Assembly: GCA_037131655.1 (NCBI GenBank)
Contig: JBAXQP010000009.1
Location: forward strand, 1-20,072
DNA: 20,072 nt
Reading direction: 5' to 3'
From: a bacterium
Lineage (GTDB): Bacteria > Armatimonadota > Fimbriimonadia > Fimbriimonadales > JBAXQP01
Shown here: positions 1 to 6,803 of the stretch, piece after piece
Layout of the letters: each line of letters begins with the position of its first letter
Position numbering within the stretch: position 1 is the stretch's first letter
Position numbers and translations under genes: made by a program
Notes under the pieces: generated by a model
The model's database searches: none
What the model saw: the letters and a program-made list of their open reading frames with translations, nothing else
What the model was told of the DNA's origin: nothing

Positions 1-47
1 CCCGTGGCAATCTCCTCCAGATCGTTATTTCATGGGAATAATCAGCG

Positions 48-980
48 CTACTTAGGCGGCTCCACTGAAGGAGCTTTGGATGCGGACGGGGGTGGGGTGT
101 CGGTTGCCTCAAGATGCATAAAGCCTTTCAGTATGATAGGTGAGTATCCGAACAGGTTCAGGGATGAGCCTGGCTTGGGGGTTGCAGTGGCGCTTGAGGA
201 TCTCTCAGCTGCCAGGATTCCGCTGCCATCACAACTTAACCAGTAATCATCTATATATATTCCTACCGCTTTGCCGGTCGGGTAGGGTATGTTTGCAATC
301 CCTTTTTTGGGCATTGCCCCGGCAATAGCGGTAGTGACGTGAATATGGTAGACGGGCTTACCATGCAGCATCTTTATTCCGAAAAACTTATAGGTTGACT
401 TCTTGGTTGGCTGGGGATCTCCGATTGAGTTCTCGAAACCATTTGACCACGGTTCTTTGCCTTGTACCACCCAAGTGCCCCCCACCTTCAGTGGAAATGG
501 CGGTGTTGGAAATAGAAAATTACTCGTTTGCAACTGTATTGCTATTTCGGCTGCCATTCTCTCCACCCCTTGAGGGGCGTCTTTTATTTCGGTTGAGAAG
601 TGCCAAATACCATGTGGGCTAACCGTTACTGTCCTGTTGGCATGGTTCAAATCCTCTGCTGTATAGGTCTTGGTTATCCCCATCGTGTTTACTGTAAATT
701 CTTGGGCAGTGACTTTCAAGGTTGCGTCCCCATAGGTGTCTACCTTGAGTACCTCAACTGACACCCACACGGCCATAGATATCTTCTCAGGTGTAACCTT
801 CTCTGTACTTTGTCCCCCCGACGTTGTCGTGGTGTCAGCCCGAACAACATAATAACGCACCTGCCCGGGAGTAAAGTGGTACCTGAGATCATACTTCTCA
901 GCGCCCTTTGCTTTAGGCTGAGCCGCCCAAGCCACGCCCATGCAGAGCAGGGCAATTAGGATGGCGATTCGTGTTTTCAT
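48..980 (-). CDS. Secreted protein of unknown function
   Basis: Predicted 310-residue exported protein; I do not recognise a characterised family. Residues 1-20 form a clear Sec signal peptide: K3 and R4, a hydrophobic core rich in I, L and A, and a likely AWA/AQ cleavage. The mature part looks beta-rich (many alternating V/T/Y stretches), starts with a YDLRYHFTPGQ segment, and ends in a Pro/Ser/Ala-rich tail of about 18 residues. It has no obvious catalytic motif, lipobox or further membrane segment. The frame is open back to 1010, but the start at 980 is preferred because GGAGGAAAG lies just upstream and the signal peptide begins there. It follows two nitrilase-type genes on the same strand but is separated from them by about 190 bases holding an inverted repeat, so co-transcription is uncertain. 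Periplasmic or surface location is inferred from the signal peptide only. Confidence 0.72.
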   Translation of the reverse strand: MKTRIAILIALLCMGVAWAAQPKAKGAEKYDLRYHFTPGQVRYYVVRADTTTTSGGQSTEKVTPEKISMAVWVSVEVLKVDTYGDATLKVTAQEFTVNTMGITKTYTAEDLNHANRTVTVSPHGIWHFSTEIKDAPQGVERMAAEIAIQLQTSNFLFPTPPFPLKVGGTWVVQGKEPWSNGFENSIGDPQPTKKSTYKFFGIKMLHGKPVYHIHVTTAIAGAMPKKGIANIPYPTGKAVGIYIDDYWLSCDGSGILAAERSSSATATPKPGSSLNLFGYSPIILKGFMHLEATDTPPPSASKAPSVEPPK

Positions 981-1080
981 GTCTTTCCTCCAAAAAGAGC
1001 AATGGCTCATTTGTTTCTGCCTTAGATACTTCTATCCATCCCGAAATATTTCCTGCATGATTTTTTTGACATTTTATAAT

Positions 1081-1154
1081 ACCCATCCCTTCGCCCTGTA
1101 CCGTCTAACTTAACACGCTGAGCCGAGTTCAGAGCGTAGGGAGAGGGGATGGGT
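1081..1154. repeat. Long imperfect inverted repeat, possible MITE or REP-like element
   Basis: Arms at 1081-1097 and about 1138-1154 are complementary over 17 positions, 15 as Watson-Crick pairs and 2 as G-T/G-U pairs. The outer ends read ACCCATCCC and GGGATGGGT. The roughly 40-base centre contains a smaller CTGA/TCAG hairpin. It lies between two minus-strand genes, 19 bases past the stop of the cytosolic nitrilase. No T-run follows on either strand, so it is a poor fit to an intrinsic terminator. No second copy is visible in this window. A small non-autonomous mobile element or an intergenic RNA hairpin are both possible. Confidence 0.5.
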
Positions 1155-1173
1155 TAATTCATGGCTTCTGCCT

Positions 1174-2466
1174 TTATTCTTCTAACCACCGCCTAGCCTC
1201 CGTCACTATTTGTTCTTCTAAAGGCTCGATGATGGTTTGGCGGCATCTTCTGCCGCCGGGGGCGGACCACATGGGGCCGCCGGCGTAGTGGGGGCTGTAG
1301 TGTTGGTTTAGGTCGAGGGTGGCGATTAGCATACAGTTGCGCTCATCGCGCTCGAACGCTATGATTGAGGTTTCTGTCCAATGGGAGGGGTCACGGGTGA
1401 ACTCACCGGCTTGGATGCCGGATGAGTCCCAGATGCCTGCGCGAGTGTCGAGGCTGCTGGCGGCTATCCAAACTCCATTATCGGCGGCTCGTGCGTGCAT
1501 GAGTCCCGCATAATAGGCGGCGCTGGGGAATAAGATAAGCTCCGCGCCCTTATACGCCAATAGACGCGTAGGCTCGGGGTACCAACTGTCGTAGCAGATC
1601 ATAATTCCTACCTTGCCAAAATCCGTTTGAAATACCGGCATCTCGACGCCGGGGGTAACGCCCAAGTCCTCTTCAGGGTCGAAGACCTGGTTTTTATTGT
1701 ATGTGCCCAAGAGGTTGCCTTCACGATCATAAAGGGGGCAAGCGTTAAGGGTGAGGTCCCCTCGCTTTTCATAGAAGCAACCTGCCACGTGCATCCGCCA
1801 TCGTCGGGCTTTCTTCGCCAGAAATTGGCGTGTAGGGCCATCGAGCGGTTCAGCATCTTGCTCACTGACTTTATTGAAGACTTCAGGCAGTAGGGCGACA
1901 TCCACATGCTTCATTCCGGCGACATCGAGCCACTTGTCCCAGAACGGCATATCATGATTACCCCAACTGACGGCGACTTTCACCAGGCGCAGCGGCACCG
2001 GTTCGGCTTCGGTGAGGCTGATTTCGTCCCATATAATCTTCCCGTGAGGACTATGACGGAAGTAGATGCGTACGGGCGCCTCTTTGTCCTCTTTGGGTCC
2101 ATTAAAGTGGCTCTCGCCGACTATCCAATCACCCTCTTTATGATAGGACAATATGCCGGCAGTAAAAAACCCGCCTTCGCTGCCATAGATGCCGTGAACG
2201 GCAACATGATTAAGATCATCAACGCCTTCAGCGCGAAGCCGCACGCACATTTTGTAGGCTTTGTTGGCTTCGAGCTTGATATTCTGTTTGAGGAACCCAA
2301 AACACTCACGGCGCCCGTTGCCTGTGGCCGTAAGCTGGCCTTTATCTGTTAGTCTGAAGTCAGGTTTAAGGGCGGGATTGGGGTTAACCAATTCCCAACC
2401 ATCGGGCAAGCCGCCGATTGTGCCCTTCGAAAAATCGCCGTTGACGATTAGATTGGTTTTACTCAT
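1174..2466 (-). CDS. Carbon-nitrogen hydrolase with N-terminal beta-sandwich-like domain (cytosolic paralogue)
   Basis: 430 residues. Residues about 160-430 are a nitrilase-superfamily amidase domain, which hydrolyses non-peptide C-N bonds through a Glu-Lys-Cys triad. The triad is visible: E195 in LLPEVF, K258 in TYNKNQ and C291 in MICYDSW. Residues about 1-155 are an added domain starting NGDFSKG..GGLPDGWE, a pattern typical of carbohydrate-binding-like beta-sandwich modules; the family assignment is inferred. There is no signal peptide, and an in-frame TGA lies only about nine codons upstream of the ATG, so an exported form cannot be encoded by an earlier start. The ribosome site is GAGGT, about 7 bases before the ATG. 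It lies 90 bases downstream of its close paralogue on the same strand and is probably co-transcribed with it. The substrate cannot be told; N-carbamoylputrescine amidase and beta-ureidopropionase are the nearest well-known relatives by motif. Confidence 0.85.
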   Translation of the reverse strand: MSKTNLIVNGDFSKGTIGGLPDGWELVNPNPALKPDFRLTDKGQLTATGNGRRECFGFLKQNIKLEANKAYKMCVRLRAEGVDDLNHVAVHGIYGSEGGFFTAGILSYHKEGDWIVGESHFNGPKEDKEAPVRIYFRHSPHGKIIWDEISLTEAEPVPLRLVKVAVSWGNHDMPFWDKWLDVAGMKHVDVALLPEVFNKVSEQDAEPLDGPTRQFLAKKARRWRMHVAGCFYEKRGDLTLNACPLYDREGNLLGTYNKNQVFDPEEDLGVTPGVEMPVFQTDFGKVGIMICYDSWYPEPTRLLAYKGAELILFPSAAYYAGLMHARAADNGVWIAASSLDTRAGIWDSSGIQAGEFTRDPSHWTETSIIAFERDERNCMLIATLDLNQHYSPHYAGGPMWSAPGGRRCRQTIIEPLEEQIVTEARRWLEE

Positions 2467-2556
2467 TATTACCTCACAATTAGAGTGTCATCCGAAATCA
2501 GTAATGTAGGGGCAGGGTTTGCCACATCCTTCGAAGAGCGCAGCAAGCAACTCCCG

Positions 2557-3945
2557 TCATTTTTCAATAAACCGATGTGCTTCACGCGCTATCTCGTCTT
2601 CGATGGATTGAATAAGGGTTTGCCTCAGACGTCTGGCTGCAGGAGCGCAAAGCATAGGGCCGCCCCAATAGTGCGGGCTGTATTGGCGACTGAGGTCGAC
2701 GGTAGCAATCACCATCTTGTTGGTTTCATCGACTTCGTAACTAATGATTGAGGTGGGAGATGCGCGCGAGGGGTCGGGTTCCTTGTCGCCACCACTGGCA
2801 CCGCTTGAATCCCACACACCGCCTTGTCCGCCAAGACTACTAACCGCAAGCCATACCCCGTTATCGGCAGCACGAGCAGGCATCAAACTTCTATAGAAGC
2901 CTGCGTTGGGGAACAAGACGAGTTCAGCACCCTTGTAGGCCAACAACCGTGCTGTCTCTGGAAACCAAGATTCATAGCAAATCATGATGCCAACCTTGCC
3001 GAAATCGGTATTGAACACTTCATAACCAGTCCCAGGGGTTGTGCCATCATCTTCTTCGGGGTCAAATAAGTTATTCTTACTTTGGATACCGACCAACTTG
3101 CCATTGCGATCGTAGAGTGGCGCGCTATTGAGGCAGATATCACCCCGTTTCTCAATAAACGTTCCACTGGTATACATTTTCCACTGTTTGGCCTTAGCAG
3201 AGAGCAGGGACGGACCCGGGCCATTTATCGTGTCGGCATTCTTGTTATTCTTGCCATCAAAGAACTCAGGGAGCAGACAAATATCCGCACCTTTTTGGCC
3301 GGCCAGGTCAAGCCATTTAGCGCATCCCTCAAGACTATTTCCTCCCCAGACGGTGGCTATCTTAACAAGTCGCGGAGGGATAGGATCGCATTCCTGTAGA
3401 CTAATTTCATCCCACCAGACCTTGCCGTGGGGGGAGAAGCGGAAGTAGATACGAATCTCAGCGGTTTCGAGTTCGTGTCCACACCCACGGAACCGATTGT
3501 CGCCAACCAAATACCCGCCTTCCTTGCGATACATGAAGATGCCGTTGTTATACATGTCAGCCATCACCATGTGCACCAGATTACGATTGAGATCGGTCAT
3601 CCCTTCATAGCGTAAACGAACGCGCAGGCGGAACGCTCTGTCGGTGGAACTCAACATGGGGGTGATGGGACATCGGATATAACCAAAACACTCCTTACGT
3701 CCGTTGCCCTGAGCCATTAACTGCATCTTGCCCGAACTAGACTTAATGAGTTTAAAGGTGGGTGCGATAGCTTTATTGGGAATGACAACTTCCCATCCAT
3801 CCGGAAGCCCGCCAACCTTACCACGGCTAAAGTCGCCATTAGGTATCAAGTTGTCTGTTTTCCAATCGTTAGGCGTCGTCGCAAACGCGCAATTGAAAAT
3901 GCATGTTGCAAGTAAGCATACGGTGAGGAATTCATAATTAATCAT
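2557..3945 (-). CDS. Exported carbon-nitrogen hydrolase with N-terminal beta-sandwich-like domain
   Basis: 462 residues, with the same architecture as the downstream paralogue plus an N-terminal signal peptide (hydrophobic residues about 5-21, likely cleavage after AFA at 22). The beta-sandwich-like domain spans about 32-187 and begins IPNGDFSRG..GGLPDGWE. The nitrilase domain spans about 192-462, with the catalytic triad E227 (LLPEFF), K290 (IQSKNN) and C323 (MICYESW). Around the catalytic cysteine I count about 50 identities in 68 aligned residues with the paralogue, so this is a fairly recent duplication. A cysteine within the signal segment (LATC) is a poor lipobox, so a soluble periplasmic or secreted protein is more likely than a lipoprotein. 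The ribosome site AGGGAG lies 8 bases before the ATG. The substrate is unknown. Confidence 0.85.
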   Translation of the reverse strand: MINYEFLTVCLLATCIFNCAFATTPNDWKTDNLIPNGDFSRGKVGGLPDGWEVVIPNKAIAPTFKLIKSSSGKMQLMAQGNGRKECFGYIRCPITPMLSSTDRAFRLRVRLRYEGMTDLNRNLVHMVMADMYNNGIFMYRKEGGYLVGDNRFRGCGHELETAEIRIYFRFSPHGKVWWDEISLQECDPIPPRLVKIATVWGGNSLEGCAKWLDLAGQKGADICLLPEFFDGKNNKNADTINGPGPSLLSAKAKQWKMYTSGTFIEKRGDICLNSAPLYDRNGKLVGIQSKNNLFDPEEDDGTTPGTGYEVFNTDFGKVGIMICYESWFPETARLLAYKGAELVLFPNAGFYRSLMPARAADNGVWLAVSSLGGQGGVWDSSGASGGDKEPDPSRASPTSIISYEVDETNKMVIATVDLSRQYSPHYWGGPMLCAPAARRLRQTLIQSIEDEIAREAHRFIEK

Positions 3946-4018
3946 TCGGTTAACTCCCTATTTGTCCATCAACTCAAAGTGTGGCATAAAATTGTTTCTG
4001 ACTACAATGTAGATTTGG

Positions 4019-4044
4019 GGCAGGGAAGAGGTAGCTTCCCTGCC
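4019..4044. repeat. Perfect 10-bp inverted repeat in a divergent promoter region
   Basis: GGCAGGGAAG and CTTCCCTGCC flank a 6-base loop in the gap between the exported nitrilase (minus) and the response regulator (plus). No T-run follows on either strand, so it is not an obvious intrinsic terminator. It lies about 75 bases upstream of the nitrilase start and about 125 bases upstream of the regulator promoter. It could be an operator or a leader hairpin of the nitrilase transcript. Confidence 0.5.
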
Positions 4045-4167
4045 TATATTATTAAGTATTTAGTAACTTAGAACCTTTTTTGTCCCTAAGACGTCAAAAT
4101 AATTAGTCCGACAATTTAAGGGGGAGGTCGAAATCCCTTCGCTAGGTTTAGAAACGGCCATGTTAGA

Positions 4168-4196
4168 TTGACAACATGACAGGTATGTGGTACAGT
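4168..4196 (+). promoter_or_regulatory. Sigma-70-type promoter of the response regulator
   Basis: A perfect -35 box TTGACA (4168-4173), a 17-base spacer and a -10-like TACAGT (4191-4196). This predicts a transcript starting near 4203, about 28 bases before the ATG at 4231. The short leader still includes the GGAGGAAGG ribosome site. Confidence 0.65.
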
Positions 4197-4230
4197 TAGT
4201 TCGCAATTGAGTTCGCCGGAGGAAGGATTA

Positions 4231-4632
4231 ATGGCTCTTAAGGTTCTGGTTTGTGATGACGAACGACACATCGTACGATTGATTCAGGTCAACCTTGAAA
4301 GGCAAGGCTGGACAGTTGTTGTTGCGTATGATGGTTTAGAAGGACTAGAAAAAGTTAAGTCTGAGAACCCTGATATATTGGTTCTCGATGTAATGATGCC
4401 GCAGATGGACGGTTTTGAAGTCCTTAAATCAATTCGAAAAGATCCGAACACTCGCGATCTATCTGTAATCATGCTTACAGCAAAAGCTCAGGATGCTGAT
4501 GTTTTTCAAGGATGGCAATCCGGAGCTGATCTTTATCTAACAAAGCCGTTCAACCCAATGGAATTGATTACGTTTATTAAGCGTATTGTCAGCTCCAAGG
4601 AAGACGAAGACGGATCCCTTTACGAACTTTAA
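4231..4632 (+). CDS. Single-domain (receiver-only) response regulator
   Basis: 133 residues forming one CheY-like receiver domain and nothing else, so it should signal by protein contact rather than by binding DNA. The key residues are all present: acidic pair D9/D10, phospho-acceptor D53 in VLDVMMP, switch T83 in MLTAK and K105 in TKPF. A TTG further upstream (4207) is open in frame, but the ATG at 4231 is preferred because GGAGGAAGG lies 4 bases before it, and the TTG would leave almost no leader after the predicted promoter. No histidine kinase is encoded in the window, so its partner is unknown. It is followed 26 bases later by a small membrane-anchored protein and then a terminator, so these two form a short transcription unit. 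Confidence 0.9.
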   Translation: MALKVLVCDDERHIVRLIQVNLERQGWTVVVAYDGLEGLEKVKSENPDILVLDVMMPQMDGFEVLKSIRKDPNTRDLSVIMLTAKAQDADVFQGWQSGADLYLTKPFNPMELITFIKRIVSSKEDEDGSLYEL

Positions 4633-4658
4633 GCCCAGAGTAAGAGGCAGTCATCGGC

Positions 4659-4880
4659 ATGAAAAAGACAGTTATGTTTGGAGTCCTCGCAGCGCTTGTC
4701 GGTATAGGAACGGCATCAATTATGTATGCCAATCGTATACGGCGTAATGCTGCTTTGGAGCCGGAGAAAAGTATCGACAGCCTTGTAGACTATTGTCAGA
4801 CGAAAGTCGATCAATTAGATAATCTACTAAAGAGCTTGCCGTCAAAGCCGACTTCATCAAACGCTCGCCATGCAGTTTGA
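4659..4880 (+). CDS. Small membrane-anchored protein
   Basis: 73 residues, not recognised as a characterised family. Residues about 4-23 are a hydrophobic segment after a KK start, followed by RIRR, which predicts one membrane span with the C-terminus in the cytoplasm. The rest (about 35-60) is a short amphipathic, probably helical stretch ending in a Ser/Pro-rich tail. The layout is like YtxH-type small membrane proteins, but this is a resemblance in form only. The ribosome site is weak: AAGAGG with an 11-base spacing. It sits between the receiver-domain regulator and a strong terminator, so it is likely co-expressed with the regulator. Confidence 0.6.
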   Translation: MKKTVMFGVLAALVGIGTASIMYANRIRRNAALEPEKSIDSLVDYCQTKVDQLDNLLKSLPSKPTSSNARHAV

Positions 4881-4912
4881 TCCAAGATTGTTTTGATAAA
4901 CCAAAAGATATT

Positions 4913-4950
4913 AAGCGGAAGGGTGATCCCCTATCCGCTTTTTGCTTTTT
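4913..4950 (+). terminator. Intrinsic terminator of the response regulator unit
   Basis: AAGCGGA pairs with TCCGCTT, and AGGG with CCCT stacks inside, leaving one bulged A and a small loop. A T-rich tract (TTTTTGCTTTTT, part of it in the stem) follows. It lies 32 bases after the stop of the small membrane protein, in the right orientation to end that transcript. Confidence 0.85.
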
Positions 4951-5126
4951 CCGAATTCAAGCTCAGCTATAACGTCCGATAAGATATATTATGTAAACTG
5001 ATATTTTATTTTTATTCTGCGATGGATGTTCTTTTATTGAGCTTTAATTGAGTTACTAGTGAACTATTCTTCTTGAAATTCGTTTTCTTATTATGAACAT
5101 GTCTCAGTAATGGAGGTTTTCAATAA

Positions 5127-5690
5127 ATGGTTCTCAACATCAAACGTTTCGCCTTGATTTTAGGCTGTGTTACTCTTATTGCTTCTATCGCCTTTGCTGT
5201 TGCACCTGGGCGTAGTCTTGGTAATAAACAAGTTCGTAAGGCTAATAACGTACATGCTCAAAAGGCATTGAACTTAACCCCTGAGCAAAAAAGCCTGATT
5301 CATGACATACGCGTTAAATCACGTGAAGAAGCTAAAACAATAAAGCAATCTAACCTTCCCCCTGTCGAGAAGCGCAAAGCGCTTGCTGAATTAAGACAAA
5401 ACACAAGAGCACACGTAGCTGCTCTCTTGACTCCAGTACAGAAAGAAAAGGGCGAAAAGTTACAAAAAGCTCGTCTTTCTAGGAAAATTGAGAAACTCAG
5501 ACTTAGAAGAGCAATGGTAGACATGACTCCTGAACAGCGTGCTGATGTAACAAGCATCATGAAGCTGTCCCGCGAACAAGCAAAAGCCATCAAGCAAGAT
5601 AAAAGTTTATCTCCTACCGAAAAACGCCAACGTCTCCAAGCGCTTAGAAAAGACACGATGGCAAAAATCCGAGCTATTTCGGGGAAGTAG
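5127..5690 (+). CDS. Exported Spy-like (LTxxQ) protein with two tandem repeats
   Basis: 187 residues. A signal peptide covers residues 1-24 (KR near the start, hydrophobic core, AFA/VAPG cleavage). The mature protein is highly basic and predicted all-helical. Its LTPEQ (50-54), LTPVQ (101-105) and MTPEQ (133-137) motifs are typical of the CpxP/Spy family of periplasmic chaperone-like and stress-related proteins. The body is an internal duplication: residues about 47-105 and about 130-187 share TPEQ, SREEAK/SREQAK, AIKQ-like, EKRxxL, ALRxxT and a final AxI/AAL segment in the same order. The ribosome site TGGAGG lies 10 bases upstream of the ATG. The upstream terminator suggests its own promoter in the AT-rich 4951-5110 stretch, but I see no convincing one. 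Family assignment rests on motifs only. Confidence 0.7.
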   Translation: MVLNIKRFALILGCVTLIASIAFAVAPGRSLGNKQVRKANNVHAQKALNLTPEQKSLIHDIRVKSREEAKTIKQSNLPPVEKRKALAELRQNTRAHVAALLTPVQKEKGEKLQKARLSRKIEKLRLRRAMVDMTPEQRADVTSIMKLSREQAKAIKQDKSLSPTEKRQRLQALRKDTMAKIRAISGK

Positions 5691-5709
5691 CCAGGGATTG
5701 AAGCAACTC

Positions 5710-5943
5710 TTAAACGTCAACGAGTAATTGTTCAAAACATTCAGGAGACAGCCCTGCATCATCTAAAATGCTTTTTAATGTCTTTGGATGAAGAATTTTC
5801 ACACTGTGGAAAGGAATTGTTACTCGTTGGCCGTTATTGTTTCTATATATTCGATGACTGCCATTTTGCCTATTTAGTTTAAAACCGATCTTTTCTAACA
5901 CTCTGATTATTTCAACCGATGTGACGCGAGGCAATCGTGGCAT
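5710..5943 (-). CDS. hicA: HicA-type mRNA interferase toxin
   Basis: 77 residues, the usual length of HicA toxins. HicA is a small double-stranded-RNA-binding-fold protein that cleaves mRNA and is neutralised by HicB. The family signature GSHRIYRN is present, with the catalytic-type histidine at H30. It is followed by a VTIPFH segment and a C-terminal helix that starts around HPKTLKSIL. Its ATG overlaps the last base of the hicB stop codon (TGATG), so translation is probably coupled to the antitoxin. The order antitoxin then toxin is the reverse of the E. coli hicAB order but is common elsewhere. No truncation is seen, so the toxin looks functional. Confidence 0.9.
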   Translation of the reverse strand: MPRLPRVTSVEIIRVLEKIGFKLNRQNGSHRIYRNNNGQRVTIPFHSVKILHPKTLKSILDDAGLSPECFEQLLVDV

Positions 5944-6167
5944 CAGGCAACAACCTCAAGAGTTGCTACACTTATCAATTCAGGAATTTCTATCACTTCG
6001 CCATTAGCCAATCGATCTTGAATATGCAGTGAGATAGCGTCTTTGATATTGGCTAATGCCTCTTCATAGGTATCACCTTGAGAATAGCAACCTTGTAGAG
6101 AAGGGCATTTTACAAAGTAGCCGTCTTTATCTTTTTCGATAATGATCGGAAGGATATATTTTTTCAT
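5943..6167 (-). CDS. hicB: HicB-type antitoxin, short form
   Basis: 74 residues with the HicB partial RNase H fold: a beta hairpin (about 3-22) with DKDGYFVKCPSLQGCYSQG, then a helix containing TYEEALANIKDAI. It should bind and block the HicA toxin encoded just downstream. It ends soon after this domain and shows no ribbon-helix-helix or helix-turn-helix DNA-binding domain, unlike longer HicB proteins that repress their own operon. The ribosome site AAGAGGT is close before the ATG. The gene starts only 12 bases after the stop of the bifunctional nuclease gene, so the pair may be transcribed from the promoter of that gene. Confidence 0.9.
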   Translation of the reverse strand: MKKYILPIIIEKDKDGYFVKCPSLQGCYSQGDTYEEALANIKDAISLHIQDRLANGEVIEIPELISVATLEVVA

Positions 6168-6179
6168 AAGACCTCTTCC

Positions 6180-6695
6180 CTACTCTTCTTGTCTTGTCGA
6201 TTCGATGATGCTTTCAGACATGTAAATGGGGGCTTTGAAGCGGATAGCTAGGGCGATTGCGTCGCTTGGGCGGCTATCAATCTCGATAAGTTGATCATTT
6301 TGACTTAGATAAACCTTAGCATAGAAGACTTCGTTCCAAAGATCGTCGACAAGCGCTTTTTCTACAGAGGCTCCGAGCTTTTCGATGAAGGTTTTCATTA
6401 AATCGTGTGTCAGAGGGCGTGGAGGGGACTCATTCTCAATTGCCATAGTGATAGAGAGAGCTTCAAAAGGGCCGATAAGAATTGGGACGCGCCGGCCTTT
6501 ATTGTCTTGAACCAACACAAAGCGCTGGATTGTCGCCCCAGGCTCTTCATGCTGAAAAACCCCGATTACCTTTACTTCAATCTCTCGGTCATCGCTGTGA
6601 TCGAAATCTGATTTAAAGAATGACGGTGGCTTCTCAAAACTCTTGTCATCCGGCAATTCCGATTCGTCCGGCTGATCTTTCTCCTCATCGTTCAC
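6180..6695 (-). CDS. Bifunctional nuclease family protein (BFN, DUF151)
   Basis: 171 residues. Residues about 38-165 match the BFN/DUF151 family, whose plant members have DNase and RNase activity and whose bacterial role is poorly defined. Visible signatures are VPILIGPFEALSI (70-82), RPLTHDLM (93-100) and IDSRPSDAIALA (139-150) followed by RFKAPIY. The first 36 residues are a hydrophilic, mostly acidic extension. The start is a GTG at 6695, chosen because GGAGG lies 9 bases before it. It lies between rho (upstream, 108 bases) and hicB (downstream, 12 bases), suggesting one operon with the toxin-antitoxin pair. Confidence 0.85.
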   Translation of the reverse strand: MNDEEKDQPDESELPDDKSFEKPPSFFKSDFDHSDDREIEVKVIGVFQHEEPGATIQRFVLVQDNKGRRVPILIGPFEALSITMAIENESPPRPLTHDLMKTFIEKLGASVEKALVDDLWNEVFYAKVYLSQNDQLIEIDSRPSDAIALAIRFKAPIYMSESIIESTRQEE

Positions 6696-6761
6696 TGATG
6701 AATACCTCCACAGGTTAACCCAAATAGATTAGTTCTATCGATGTCAAGTTATACCCTTTAG

Positions 6762-6798
6762 GTACAACTTGCTGTACAAGATTAAAAACCATGTACAG
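6762..6798. repeat. Cluster of GTAC-centred half sites with inverted repeat
   Basis: Three GTAC cores lie at 6762, 6774 and 6793. CTGTACA (6772-6778) and TGTACAG (6792-6798) form a 7-bp inverted repeat, and GTACA/TGTAC form another across 6762-6777. They lie between the rho stop and a TTGACA-like box (6747-6742, minus) upstream of the bifunctional nuclease gene. They could be a regulator binding site or a 3' hairpin of the rho mRNA; no T-run follows. Confidence 0.4.
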
Positions 6799-6803
6799 AC
6801 ATA

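Noticed and set aside
1..47. GGAGGA on the minus strand at about 14-19, possibly the ribosome site of another gene beyond the left edge
   Set aside because: Only a TTG with very short spacing is visible before the window ends, so no coding region can be supported.
1906..2352. 148-residue open frame on plus inside the cytosolic nitrilase gene
   Set aside because: It lies antisense to a gene with an intact catalytic triad, has no good ribosome site, and its sequence shows no domain; it is a shadow frame.
3880..3945. Lipobox in the exported nitrilase (LATC)
   Set aside because: The residue before the cysteine is Thr rather than Gly, Ala or Ser, and the cysteine sits within the hydrophobic core; a standard AFA cleavage site follows.
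4207..4230. TTG start for the response regulator, adding eight residues
   Set aside because: It would begin about 4 bases after the predicted transcript start and translate through the GGAGGAAGG ribosome site; the receiver fold begins at the ATG at 4231.
4951..5110. Promoter for the Spy-like gene (TTGAAA at 5073)
   Set aside because: No -10 box falls at an acceptable spacing from it; the stretch is AT-rich and matches would be easy by chance.
5300..5656. 118-residue minus-strand frame across the Spy-like gene
   Set aside because: The plus-strand frame has a signal peptide, repeat motifs and a ribosome site; the antisense frame has low-complexity Ser/Leu/Arg/Cys content and no start signal.
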